NCBI RefSeq assembly: GCF_023278565.1 | Contig: NC_064677.1 | Span: forward strand, 1,364,001-1,428,000 | Length of the DNA stretch: 64,000 bases | Direction: 5' to 3' | Source: Colletotrichum lupini | Taxonomy: Eukaryota; Ascomycota; Sordariomycetes; Glomerellales; Glomerellaceae | Shown here: piece by piece, positions 19,821 through 32,290 of the stretch | Layout of the letters: every line of letters starts with the position of its first letter | Numbering within the stretch: position 1 is the stretch's first letter | Program-made: the position numbers and the translations under genes | Notes under the pieces: model-generated | The model's input: the letters and a program-made list of their open reading frames with translations, nothing else | What the model was told of the DNA's origin: nothing | The model's database searches: none

Positions 19821-21292
19821 TCACCGCTGCTCATCCCACATTACATAGCCCCATCGTCTTAACTCTTCTAGCACAAACCCTCCAAAGACGTTGGAGTATT
19901 GTGCATTCCATAACAGGACCCACGCCAGCGGTGGTGAAAAAGGTGGCACGTTGTCACCCATGAACTTCATCGAAGTCTTGGCCCTTTCAAGTTTGTCCCT
20001 GGCAGGTGTTAGCCCCGAACTTCGATCATTGAATCTTGGGATTGGTATCCGCAGCGTTATCCTTCACCTCATCAAAAAGTCTGTCGTACTTGGATTTGAT
20101 GAATAGCTAGATAGACCCAAACGCCTCTACGTCCCATGGATTAAAGATTCCGAAGAAAGTATTACGAATCTTATCACTCCGAAAGCCATAGGACTGCACA
20201 CCCTTGTTTCGACCGAATAAATGGCAATACGTCTCGAAGCGGTAGATTGCCCTGTAGATGCGTATCTCCTCACTTCGGCTAAGACTTGTGACGTTGTCGG
20301 CTCCTGTTCTTGTCGGAATGGATGTCTCCCCCGACGTGAATTACGATACAGATGACACCACCTGCCGGAGGTTTCCAAGCGCCCAATTCGCGTACAGACG
20401 AGCGATGGGTCGAGTTACAGAAACATGAAAAGCCGCCATTCAGCGAATTTGACCGCCCCTTGCAATATTATGTTTCCCTGAGAGTACGGTATCATAATCT
20501 TCGGGCAGGAACCGTTCGCACATATCGTCTGTTCGCTTCGGTCTGAAAATTGCTACCCGAGACCTAAGGGTGGCGAAGGCGTCAATATAATACCAATCAA
20601 GCTCCTTGCTCAAACAAGTGAAAAACAGAGTATCGCGGGTCTTTCTATACTGTGCATGCAGCACAGGGGATGCATTTATAACACTATGAAGCGTCGGTAG
20701 ATCCGGCATCCACGATAGAAGAAGAAACCGAAGCTCGGCTGGTAAAGATTCGAGACGAGAATTGGATTTTGAGTAATCGCAGACAGCCTTATTTTCGAAA
20801 TGAGAAGAGACCTTCAGAGAGTCCGAAGCAGTCTCAGCTGTTAGGCCATCTGGATTAGATTCTTTCCCCAGCCAAGGAGTGGTCTCCAGGTGATTGGAAG
20901 TACCTTCCGTTTTTAGGTTACAACAGGACTTCGGAGAAGAGGAAGAGTCTTCAGTCTCCGAATAGGGAGAGTCGTTCGGGTGATCTGAGGCAAACGAATT
21001 GTCGAGACAAATGGATATTTCCAGCGGGCCACGAGCAATTCCTCCTATGAGGTAATAAGAGGACTTTCTCCGGTCTAGGTTAGTTTCGTGTCCAATGCGG
21101 GGTGAAGGGCCAAGAGGATCGGGCGGTCTGATCTTTGGGGTGATAAGAGAGCTTTGGGAAATCGACAATACTTTCGATTTTGACGTCAAGAATTTCCTCC
21201 ATGCTCTCGGTCATTGTGTTCATTCTCTCTCCATCATCATTGCCACTTCGAATGCGGCAGGGTTCGCTGTCGTTGTCATCTTCTGTCGACAT
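19821..21292 (-). pseudogene. decayed F-box-like gene of a fungal-expanded family
   Basis: A minus-strand reading frame shows a recognisable fungal family but is broken in several places. An intact block (frame from 21189 to 20440) contains an F-box-like segment, LESLPAELRFLLLSWMPDLP, followed by the family block KELDWYYIDAFATLRSRVA. The same frame then stops at TGA (20440-20442) yet continues with MAAFHVSVTRPIARLYANW. It stops again at a TAA around 20340, continues with SLSRSEEIRIYRAIYRFETYCHLFG and IRNTFFGIFNPWDVEAFGSI, and meets TAG at 20107-20109. A frameshift near 20030 is needed to reach the last block (SPPLAWVLLWNAQYSNVFGG through RRWGYVMWDEQR, ending 19821). The N-terminus is uncertain: a Met at 21292 in another frame may be the original start. 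Three in-frame stops plus a shift make an intron explanation unlikely. Confidence 0.75.
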
Positions 21293-22123
21293 CGTTTGGC
21301 ATCTTGGTAATAAAGCAAAGTCTTTAATCTGAACATGTGTATGAAGGAGGAAAACGATCCTATAGGGTACTTTGGCACAGTAGAGGAGAGAGAGAGAGAG
21401 ATCAAGATTCAGGTAATGGTGGGGTTGTGTTTGTGAAGAGGAAGAGATCGCGTTGCTGAGCCACTCGCTGAACTTCGAGTGGGCCAGTCTTGTTACACAT
21501 ATTGTCTCTTTGTAGCTTGGTGCGATAATACAAATTATGTCATACCAAGGGAGATAGCTTGCACTGCGATCTAGGCTCACAGTCCCAGCCACAGTCATCA
21601 GTTGACTGAGTTGCTTTGCCACCGACATCAGCACACTACATGTCGTCCGGGTTGGCTCTAAGCTATGTTGGGCAAAGAATCACTGACAAGACATCGTTCA
21701 CATCTCATAGAGATGTCCAAGAGGCCTCGACATTCGACACCATGCATGTAGGAGCTCCGGTAGGCAGTGGCTAATGTGAACTCCGCACCTGTGAATCGTA
21801 TTAATCTAAGAGTCCCGGTTGTATGAGTGAATAAGCGCCTCATCATGTAGTCAGTATCGTGCTGATTACATGTTATGATATGTTCTATTGGCGCGTGTGT
21901 AGAGCAAAGCTTCTCTGCATGTATTGTTCTTACATCAATACCCAATTAGGTACTCGGACTTGACATGGAAGCTTCACTGCCGACAATTTCCTCCGACTTT
22001 CTTTCACTTCTCAGATGAAATCAAGAAGATACCTTCTAAGCAACGACCTTTTTGTTCATAAGTGGCATCGATTTGAATGACCCGTAAACTTCATAGCAGC
22101 ATTTGTTTCTCGACCCATGACAA
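21293..22123. other. intergenic, no gene recognised
   Basis: Contains a short (GA)n run near 21384-21401. No gene is supported. Confidence 0.5.
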
Positions 22124-23956
22124 TCACCAATACCACACGTTACGCCATAAACTCGACCCAATGATATCTGCTGCCTGTTCTCCAAGCGCATAAGTGGCTA
22201 CCTGTAGGTTCGCCGAGATAGGAACGGGGAACACGGACGTGTCGACGACACGAAGGCCCGATACCCCCATCACTCGTAGGTCGCTGTCTACGACAGTGCC
22301 CATGGCGGCTGTGCCGGCAGGATGATAACATCCACTACATGATAGACCGCGTCAGTAAGATCATGAAGCCGAAGAATGTTGTAGAAGTGTGAAGAAAGTA
22401 AGTATGCGAGGAAGTGACCTACCCAGTGTGACCGCGTACCAGGGCGTCGACCTCTTCATCGGTGGAATCCACCGTCAGTGGATGATCCGTTCCATCGCCG
22501 TCAATAATCTCTCGACCCATAATGGTCATGTTGGATGACATGAGCCTGACAGCCTCCCGTATCGTCTCTCGTGCGGCAAATCGGTCAAAGTTGGAACCCA
22601 GAAAATTCGGGTCGATAACAGGGTCGTCCTTGATATCGGCAGACTGGATCGAGACGGACCCGCGACCAGTGGTAATAAGAACGACGGAGACGAGCATGAT
22701 GGCAGATCCGTCGGCTGAGATCCCGCTATATAAGAGTTGATGTGAGGAAACGGCACGGTCTCGATTCAGAAGTGGGTGCAGCATCGGGTTGGGGGAGATC
22801 CCGCCTTCGTCCTGTGCAATGGCGTCTGCGAGGCCTTTTCTGGGAAGCTTGGTGGCGGTAATGAAATCGCCGAAGCCGCCAAGATCGTACTGCGGCTGCT
22901 CAAATAAAGGGTTGCCTGATCCCTTGGCCCAACCAGCGGAAGGATCGGCGAAGTGCCAGAATGTGGGAAGGAGGATGTGATCATGCAGGTTCTGGCCGAC
23001 GGCTGGCTGGTCCAGAATGACGTTGATGCCGTGCTCTCGGAGCATGTCTGCCGGTCCGATGCCGGAAAGCATCAGTATTTTTGGCGTATTGTAGGCGCCT
23101 GCTGAGAGGATCGTCTCACGCGCAAAGATCTTTGTGCCGTTCTCGAGTTGTATGCCGCGGGAGACAAGGGGACCTCTAGGGGACCGATCCACCAAGATAC
23201 GAGCGACGAGGCTGTCAGTTAGAACGGTGATGCCGTCAAGAGAGTAGACCTGTGATGCCAGCTGGCGCTTGCCGTGGTGTCTGTTTTCTTGGATGTTGCC
23301 TACGCCGAGATTATCGCCGCAGTTAGAGTCAAGAGAAGGCAATGGATTGACGCCGAGTTCTCTCCACGAGTCCATCAGCGGCTGGCGCAGTGGAAAGATA
23401 CGGCCCATTTCCACTGGTGTTTCGACCTTGACTGGTCCCTGATGCCCATGAACCGACGGGTTTGTGGTTTGGTCCCAAAGCGTCTCCGTCTTCCTCATGT
23501 ATGGCAGCTGGCCCTCATACGTCCACCTCTCGTCGTCTACCATCTCGCCCCAAAGGTCGTAGTCGACCTTGTGGCCGCGAACCCAAGCGCCTTGTTCATG
23601 CCTCGTAAGCGAGGATCCAAAAGTCAAAAGTAAGTTGAAAGACGTCGGCTATGTGCCCGTCATATTTCTGGCCACTTACCTCCGTTGATGGCAGTGCCAC
23701 CACCCAGCCCCTTGCCAGCGAGGGCGGACATAGTTCGATTGTCAACATTGACTTGTGGCACTGAAGTAAACGACCATGTGTGATTACGGGTCACTTCGGG
23801 GTCCGTTTCGATTGCCTTCAAGTCTACAAGCTCATGAGTGTTGGGGCCCGCCTCAACTAGGAGTATCTTGAGGGTCGGGTCTTGCTCAAGGAGTCGGTTT
23901 GAGACGACGGACCCCGCAATTCCAGCTCCCACCACAATGCAGTCCCAAATGATCAT
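22124..23956 (-). CDS. GMC-family FAD oxidoreductase
   Basis: Glucose-methanol-choline family flavoprotein, an alcohol/aryl-alcohol/sugar oxidase or dehydrogenase. Exons are 23956-23680, 23590-22423 and 22334-22124, giving 551 aa. The ADP-binding fold ([21 protein letters not shown]) lies at the N-terminus, the GMC signature ([18 protein letters not shown]) spans the first intron, and signature 2 ([22 protein letters not shown]) is in exon 2. The C-terminal domain carries [11 protein letters not shown], with the conserved catalytic His, and a second-site Asn in [11 protein letters not shown]. No signal peptide is seen from the Met used; a longer in-frame Met at 24070 exists but is less likely. 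Typical substrates are primary alcohols. Neighbouring oxidases suggest a catabolic or detoxifying role, but this is inference. Confidence 0.9.
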
Positions 23957-26277
23957 TATGATGGAATTCGAATTTGTCGTGCTTGAAAGAGGGAGAATCG
24001 GGCTGAGTGGGCGAACCCAAAGGATCGTTTTCCCGAGGAGACGAGTTGTTAAGTACTCACTTCTACACACGCCCGGCAGAACTGGGCTTCAAATTTACGG
24101 GAAGGGGTAGAGTTAACATATGAAAACCAAGGGATGGAGAGAAACATGATTCTCCATCGTGTGTCAGACAGTGGAAAACAGCTTTATAGGGGGAATTCGA
24201 GAAAATACCATGAAACTCTTACGCGAAGTGGTCGTGGTGGTCACGGCAGTGGGTGTTGCGGGCATCTAGGGATGTTTTTGGAATGTTGGCAGGTACGCTG
24301 TGTAACGGTGACACAGAGCCGAGATGTTGAAGTCTCAGGACACCCCGTGATGCGAACACGTAGATCCTCGCCGATCTTATTTTTTCACTCGATAATTGAT
24401 AGGTAGAATAGCTTTCAAGCTATGACCGAAGTACCGCTTGAAGATGCTCGGCATAATGCAATGTAGTGTTATAGCGGTGTTGCTGTCGCTAGATGGTGGT
24501 ATCATCAAACTGAGCGACTTGTCTCTAATAGGTGGCCATGCCGCTGTTCATAGACATCCTCTCTTTCATGCTTGTCGCTGCTTTGAAATGCTCCATGCAC
24601 TTGGGCAGCAAAAGTCGAGTAAGATCTAATCCTGTTGATTCTTAACCGCGTGTGAGTCGAAAGGCCACGGAACGATAATCTCCGAAGTCTTGACTCTACA
24701 ATCAGGGTAAAGCCCGGTCATAGCTGGACATAGTATAAGGTAGCATCCAATAATGATTGTCACAATTGCGCGGATCCATCGGTTCTTTGTGAGATCATGA
24801 GTCAAGTCACAGGAAACCACCGATAGCGACGGCTATAACGAAACAGAATACATCAGAGATTTATCCAGTCGCCGTATAAGCTACATGACGCATGCTGCTG
24901 GATGAACATACTGAACGTCAATGAAGGACAGTAAAAGGTGCTTGCCAGTTGTAGCCCTTGTTGAGTTTGAACTACATAATCCATGAAATTTCGGCAGACA
25001 ACAAATAGACCAATAGGACGAGAAATTTTGCGTTTCCCAGCAGAAAGGGGAAGCCTACTGCTATTTGTCTCAATTACACTCTCCCTGGGTGAGTGGCTGT
25101 CACCAGACGTCTGCCCCTGAATTCGAATAGAAGTTGAGTGCGCTTCTTCTGAGCTACGGAAGTCCCATCGAACTAGGCTGGTTGCATGATAGGCAAATAG
25201 TCTGCCTCTCGAGAGTCTCTAGCAGGCTCAGTTGAATCCTCAACTCGGCTTGGCTGGTAATCATTCACATCAATTAAAACGCTCACATCCCTATATAAGA
25301 GGCTTTCGACCGCTACCGGCTCGCTTTTGATTGGGGCTCCATAGTGGATTCCCTACAATCCTCACTACATGTGCCGGATTGATTCCCCACTGGCGAAGGT
25401 CAAAGTTGAATGAAAGCACCATAATCATACTATTCACCACTTATACGGAGCGAATTAAGTAGACACCTAGCAGGACGCAAGCAGGAGATCACGAGAAGGG
25501 AGTGAAAAGGCTTGGCCATGAGTCGTTCTGAGTTATCTGTCTTTGTTCAGATTTGGGAATGCCGTAGGTGACTTGCTATCTACATACTGAAGGAATCTGC
25601 CTTTATGTACTCATGCTTTTCGGACCAAGTCACTCCCAGCAGCCCACGTGGCTCATGGACTAACTATACGGGCTCACAACATGATTTCGACATCATGAGA
25701 CCATTTCAGCATATTCGCTTGCCAAAATTCAGCTTTCCATTTAAGACCTTGTTGATCCCGGCGTTGGCAAAATGATGTTCGGTATCATTCTACAATTTGA
25801 GGAGACGCAGTGATGCGCCCGACCCGCGACTGAGGCGGGCCGCGTATGGGGGACGAACCACATAAGGTGATTGTATTCCTTCTGCATATTCTTGTCAGCG
25901 ATTATAGGCTCTGAACTGCTGGAATTTCCTTGGCCCAGTGTCATGCAGCCATGCATGCGTACCAATTCAGTCTAGCTGCGGCACAGCTGTTGCCCGGCCA
26001 GGGTGAGACCGCGAGAGGCCGGCTCGTACCGAAAGCACATTTGTTCCTTGCTACATGTAGATGGACAGAGGAATGCCAAGATCGTGGGCTCGCATATTTT
26101 CATCATAGTTGGGGTAATTATTTAAGGTGTTTGTCAGCCCGAACTTTTTTGTCCGTTATTCCTACATCACTCATATCTCCACCAAAGACGAATATAATCG
26201 ACATACTCCTCAACGCGGCATCGCTTCGATCTAGATTCTAAGATATAGTAATTTTGATTTGAGTAGGTAGCTCCACA
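23957..26277. other. 2.3-kb intergenic region, no gene recognised
   Basis: Lies between divergent genes (GMC oxidoreductase and a membrane protein). Only short frames without recognisable motifs occur. It probably contains both promoters. Confidence 0.5.
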
Positions 26278-27425
26278 ATGGACTATCAACCTTATATAAC
26301 AGGATCCGTATTACGGACCGTTCTATCCGGCCTTGTAGTTCTCCCCGCCTTGGGATTCTCTGTACTTGTCCTGCGTAAGCCCGGTGCCAAGCACGATCAC
26401 ACACGCCGATGGGTTGACTTTACCAAGATTGCCCTGGGACTTTGGAGCATGTGAGGAATTCCTATCATCGTTGCTTATAACTTTCACCGCACCTCCCGAG
26501 AAAGCTTCAACCGTATCTGTTCCAACACATTTCCGGTCATGAGACTAACACCGCCGACGCTTTTTAGATCTGAACTCCTCAGTTTCATTTACTGGATTGT
26601 TATCACAGTCTCTTACGCTTGGCGGAAGAACGGCCATTTCTCCTTTCCGAATGAACTTGTCTATGTCTATTTCGTCGGTGGGCTGGTTGGCTACCTAGGC
26701 CATGTTGCCCTTCTTCTCGCCTTCTTTTCTCTAGCTCACGCCTTAAACCAGCTCCGCAACGGGGCCGAGAGCGACGATTACAAAGCCTATCACATCGGAA
26801 GAAAGGTGGTGCTCGGCCTGTCGGCTCTGGTAACTCTGGTAGCTGTGGCAACTTTTGCCTGCGAGGTCGCTGAGACGGTTTTGCTCGATATTCTCCCTCG
26901 CAGAGACCGCTATGTACCAGGTGATTGGGACAATACGATCAGGCTGGGATTTGCCGCCCAATACATGGGTGTCATCAACATTGGCTTCCTCTTCGTTGCG
27001 GCCCTCGGCTTGCTTGGGTATGCCGTTGTATCCTTCAAGACGGCCAGGGGCAGTCCTACCCAGAAGGTAGGCAGTCTTTTCTTGATCTTAGAGACAGATC
27101 TGAATCCATCTGAAAATGTTGCTAACCCGAATTCACTTGGTAGGCATCTACTCTTCTACTCATTGCAGTCTCTCTCTGGCTCATAACCAGACTGTATAGC
27201 TTCATCATCTCTATCATGGTGGTGACGAATCACTTTTGGGGCTGGGGTCCAACGTACATTGGAGCCGCAGTTGTCGATGTGATCCTCTCTGTTTGGCCAT
27301 CGTTTGCGACTCTCATGATCCTCTACGTTTTAGCGTCTGACAACACGTACAGTCTCTCAAGGCTTCACTATGAGGAAGAAGATGATGAGCAGAGGATTTG
27401 GGATGAACGAACACAAAGCACTTGA
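26278..27425 (+). CDS. seven-helix integral membrane protein, function unknown
   Basis: Exons are 26278-26450, 26568-27066 and 27144-27425; frames join to 317 aa. Seven hydrophobic segments are visible: about residues 10-32, 50-72, 85-115, 140-165, 190-215, 225-250 and 265-290. A short acidic tail (EEEDDEQR) follows and is probably cytoplasmic. The topology resembles fungal seven-helix receptor-like or uncharacterised membrane proteins, but I do not see the CFEM domain of Pth11 receptors, an opsin retinal lysine motif or RTA1 motifs. It diverges from the GMC oxidoreductase gene across 2.3 kb and is followed by an MFS transporter gene on the same strand. Existence is well supported by clean intron joins and coherent hydrophobicity; function is unassigned. 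Confidence 0.75.
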
Positions 27426-28359
27426 GGTCAGCGTGCGATGTGGCGCGGCTCATCAGCAAGACTTTGTGCCCCGATCGTATGACTTCACCTATGCGTCTCT
27501 CTTCCTTCTGATAGCTCCCATTTGTGGGGGTAATACCACCTAGGCCTAGAGAATGGTGACATTGTTATCGATGTACGAGCGACAACTTCGAGAATTAAAC
27601 ACCTATTACTCTTAAGAGCCGACGACCCGCATACAGCTTTTAAGAGCGCCAGTTGTGCTCGCTGTCTCGAGTTTCCACGACAGTATGAGTCGTCACGGAT
27701 CAATGTTAGAACATCACAGCAGAGTGAGTATTTCAACGGGAGAGTTTTACAACTCTCAGTTCAGTAGCATCTGTTAGGTCTCTACAGCACCAGCAGCAAT
27801 CAAGGAAGCTTTCGTAAGTAAATGAAAGCATAAATTAACGGACTCTTACGCTGCGGGATCGGCACCTGGTGATGTTTGAACGGCTTGCCATTATGCGAAT
27901 GGTAGTGCATTGCTGAAGCTTTTCCGGTCGTGGCATTTGACAGGCATAGCTGTTAAGGCTCTACTTTCAATTAGCTCGAATTAGCACCAAAATGCATAGG
28001 CAATCTGAGTACTCTACTAAACTTCATTAAGCTTTGGCAATACCCACATCCCAGTCCGTAACAGAGCCACACGGCGCTGTACGAGGAAAGCTTCGGGGAG
28101 TTATTACAGCAAGACGCCGACTCCAGCTGAAACTTGCCGCCTTGGCGACGGGAATTCTTTGCCCAGACGCGTCGTCATCGGGTTCGCTGTCCACGACCCT
28201 GTCAAACAAGCATTTCCATTCTTTGTACGCTGTCTACTGTTCAGCACTCTCTTTCCCTGTCATTTATTCATTCGCTATCGTCTCATTGCTTCACTGAATT
28301 CCCTGTCTCTCATTGCGTTCGTCCGTTAACACCGGCCTCAAGAAAGAAAGCTTGAGAAG
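27426..28359. other. intergenic, no gene recognised
   Basis: Promoter region of the MFS transporter gene. No supported feature. Confidence 0.5.
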
Positions 28360-30153
28360 ATGCCACGTCTATCAGACGAGGTGCAGGAAGAGCACCTCTT
28401 GGGCGCCGAATATTCGGACCACGAAGGGGTGCTACCGATGGACCCGTCCGAACCGTCGCCCCGTGCCGGCTTCCGTGCTTTCCATAGACCTCCGCCGCCA
28501 AAATGGAGGCGGCCCTCCTCCGGTGACGGCGGTCTCGGCGGTGCTCTTGGCGGGATGGTCTACAAAGCCGGCTCGCGTCTCAATGCCGCCTTGGCTCCTT
28601 TCCGTGCCCGATCGCCGCGTACCATCATCTTTATGCTGGCTCTCCTCAAGTTTGCCATTACTATCAAGGGCATGATGCTCATGCTTCCCATGATGAGGCT
28701 CATCGAGGATGACATTTGCCATAAGCACTATAAAACTAGCCCCACGGAAATGATCCCGGAGATGAAGTGCAAGGTCGACGAGGTGCAAAAGCAGCTTGCT
28801 TGGTTGAGCGGGTGGCAGTCTCTCATTGGTGCCGTCGTCAACTTCCTCGTCGCTTTTCCTTATGGCGTCTTGTCAGATAGGTAGGTAACTCACGACTCCC
28901 CTTCTGCGTGAGAGCAGAATTGAAGTCATCCTACCTTACTACAAGTTCATTTACCTGATCGCTAACACAAATTCTGTACGTTCAGCATCGGCCGGAAGGC
29001 AGGCCTCGTCTTCGCCTACGTTGGCACTATCGCCGCCTTCAGCTGGTCCCCTTTCATTCTGGCCAACTTCCCCGAGCTGAGCATCTGCTACCTCTTCTTC
29101 GGTTCCTGCTTCTTCTTTTTCGGCGGCGGCATCGTCGTTGTCTTCAATAATGTCTACGCCATGGCCGCCGATATCAGCACCGAAAAGGACCGCGCCTCAA
29201 ACTTTGTCATCCTGTCCGTCGGCGCCGTGGTGGGTGGCGTTAGCGGCCACGTCTCCGCCGGCTTCCTCATGGAGAAATTCGGCCCCTGGGTGCCGATTCG
29301 TATGGTGTTCCTACTCACACCGTTCGTCTTCCTCATCATCATGCTCCTACCCGAGACTCTCCGCGTCAAGCTCGACAACGGGCACGAACCGCCGAAACCG
29401 CAGCTGCCGCTGGGCGACGCCATCAAGGAAGGCTTTTTCAAGGGGCTGGTTCAGCTTAAGGACTCTCTCGCGATCCTTAGAAACCGCAATATCCTCCTCT
29501 GCCTTGTGCCCTCCATCGTCGGCAACCCCATCATGACGGCAAACTCCTCTACACTACCGCAGTACGTGAGCAAGAACTTTGGCTGGACGCTCGCCCAAAC
29601 CAGCTTCCTCCTCTCCCCGCTGGGCTTTCTACACCTCGGCACCCTCGTTCTCCTCCCATGGGTCTCGAAAATCGTCGTCGACCCCCGCGGCCGCTTCCGC
29701 CGCACCGGCTTCGGCAAGGACGCCCTCCTCGCCAAGGCATCCTACATCATGATCGCCGCCGGTGCGCTTCTCGAGGCCTTTAGCAGGGAGATCGTCGTCT
29801 TTCTCCTGGGTCTCGTCTTCCAGACCTTTGGTTCGGCCCACAACCCGCTCGCGCGCGCCATGATCACCGAGTTTGTCGATCCGGAGCACACGTCCCGGTT
29901 GTACGCGCTCACGAGCATGGTCGATACTCTTGGGTCTCCGCTCGGCGGACCGGTACTGGCGTGGGCCTTCTCGGTCGGACTTGAGAAGAAGGGACTGTGG
30001 AAGGGGTTGCCGTGGTTCTACGTTGCGTTCTTGGCGTCCTTGACGTGGGGGGCGCTGATGCTTGTAGAAGAGCCGAGGAAGAAGGGACCCATTCACTTAG
30101 AGACGGAGAGCAACCAAGAAGCACTAGACTATGAGTCAGGGGCGGAGGATTAA
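28360..30153 (+). CDS. MFS transporter (PCFT/TetA-like family)
   Basis: Plasma-membrane major facilitator of 562 aa from exons 28360-28880 and 28986-30153 (one 105-nt intron). The cytoplasmic N-terminus of about 85 residues is followed by transmembrane helices beginning TIIFMLALLKFAITI. The MFS signature between helices 2 and 3 is visible as PYGVLSDR-SIGRKAGL and is interrupted by the intron. A central cytoplasmic loop (about residues 310-350) separates the two six-helix halves, and the C-terminus is acidic and hydrophilic. An extracellular loop after helix 1 contains two Cys (DDICHKHY and EMKCKVDE) that may pair. This type is often annotated in fungi as tetracycline-resistance-like or proton-coupled folate-like; substrate is unknown. 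It may export or import a product of the neighbouring oxidative genes. Confidence 0.87.
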
Positions 30154-32290
30154 CCCCGATTGAGGTTCTTCTATCATTCGATATCGTTTGATTTGCTAGT
30201 GGTTTCATTGCATTGGTTTCTTCTGGGATAGATAAGGCGGTATGGGAACTGGGTTAGATGGACTAACAAGCATAGACTGGGTATTTCATCTAAAATTACC
30301 ACGACTCAACGGTATCGCAGGCTACCGTGGTCAGCGAGGGAAGGGTAAGCAGGCGTTCTGAATCAATTCAATTAAAGATGGACAATATACCGCGGACCAC
30401 TTCCGGTTGCTGGGCGGACAATTGACAGCCAACTGACTGGCAGGGCCGACCATTTTCATGAATGGGGAACCATGACGCCGGTGATTGAAGTTGTCAACGG
30501 GGATCATCCCCGATGGAGCAAGACGATTGTGGATTCCCGCCGCCTCGTTGGCATCGACAACATCAGCTGCCATTCGCCCACGTGGCTGTCGCTGGTCTTC
30601 AGGTATCTGTCGCGCAATGGGGGGAGACCCTCGAATGTGGACTGTCGTGAGTGGTATGCAAGGCTAACATGAGGCATGCGAGACTACTTATCTGGGTCAT
30701 CTATATCATTAATGATGGTATTTGTTCCATCGTGCAAGATTCTCTCACCATGGGCCACAAGGTCAATGCGCATGAAATTGGGCATTTTCGGGCTTGACCG
30801 CGGTGCTGGGTGGGTTGCCTTGATTTTTTTCTTCAGTTTGTTTCTGTTGTTCGTTGGGCATCGTTATGCATTAGCTCCTCAAGACTGCCGATGAACATTG
30901 TCACCAAGATCGCTATGATCTCGATGCCATTAACAACAGACTCGCTGGTCCGGCGGGTGGTGCATATCGTCATCGTCATGGGTCATAGACAAGACAGTCG
31001 GTTCAAAACATGAACTCATGGCCTCTCCGCTCGCAAAAAAAAAAGAGCAGATCAAGGAGCACCAGCCACACCGAAACCACTTCCCCTCTGTTGTCTTCGT
31101 CAGTCTCCAGGTCCTACCTGGTTCCCAAGTGTCATGGTCAATGGGCGAGGATCCCTGCTGTTTTTGTGATTACTGGCCACAAACATCAGCATCATTCCAA
31201 GCGATTAGATCGTGTTAGGTCTTATCCAGGTCTCTCGAGTTTCACAGCGGCGCCGAATCCTTCGATTCTTGGCAGGTTTCTAGCGTGTGGCTGTTCCTCC
31301 CCCATCCCAATAGAGTCTTTGTGATCAACGGATTCTCCCAACTGCGGCTACTTGGAACTTCTCCATGAAAGATCCGTATTTGGAAATGGAATAATTACGA
31401 ACATTGAGAGCCGCAATTGGGCGGCAACAGAGAATAGTAGCTCGATCCGCTGTGGCTCGGTTTGAACAAGAGTGTAGACTCTAAAGGCTAGTTCCCTCTC
31501 CCGCCATCTCGGTCTGTGGCGCAACTCTACGAGCACCGATGATCCCAGCTCACAGCCCAATAGTTCAAACCGGAACAGTATTGACTGATTTCCCCCTTCA
31601 CCAGTTCACCACACCCATTCCCCGGCGTTGCCCCATTTCGCCGCCGCCCTCTCAGTTTAGTCTTCGCCCTGCTAATGCGGTTGGGTGGTAAGACAAGAGA
31701 AAAACCAGACCCTTATTTTGATCCGTCCACCGCGACGGGATTACCCACCCCGCACTCAGTGGGCGTCGCCGCACCGCAGAGGCAACCCGGCCGAATAATG
31801 TTCAAGGGCGAGGGTCTGATGTCATGGGGTGCCACGCTTGCCATCGCTATGCTATGACTCTGTTGCTGGGGACTTGGAGGGAATGGTCACCTTTGATCCT
31901 TTCAGCCACCGAACCAACACCGAGATGGGACTATGGTTGGGCATTCATCATGTCTGCCAAGGATTGCCGGGCGAACATATAATGCCCAGGCCTCAGAGAG
32001 AGCCCCCCGGCATGAGCTTTTGTCATTGACAGGTTTTCTCGTGTTTTGACTCCATCGTCAAAAACCAGAACTTCAGTAAAACCTAAACCCGCCTGTGTAT
32101 TTTTTATTCGAGGCTTTGCCACAATATTTGAACCTCACGATACCCTCACGATACCTATTTAGTACTTCATTTTCTCATACGTGAACTCTATATACCGTTC
32201 GCAAACAATAATACCTCTTGTACCTTTACCTTACCTAAGTATCAAAAAGCAGCCGCTGCATTCTCTCTATCCCACAGAGACAATATAACC
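30154..32290. other. 2.1-kb intergenic region, no gene recognised
   Basis: Only short frames without recognisable motifs are present. It holds the MFS 3' flank and the upstream region of the coiled-coil gene, and includes a 9-10-bp A run near 31037. Confidence 0.5.

Noticed and set aside
1..30153. Whole left half as a secondary-metabolite biosynthetic cluster
   Set aside because: No PKS, NRPS, terpene synthase, DMAT or RiPP-like gene is present; the enzymes fit catabolism or detoxification better.
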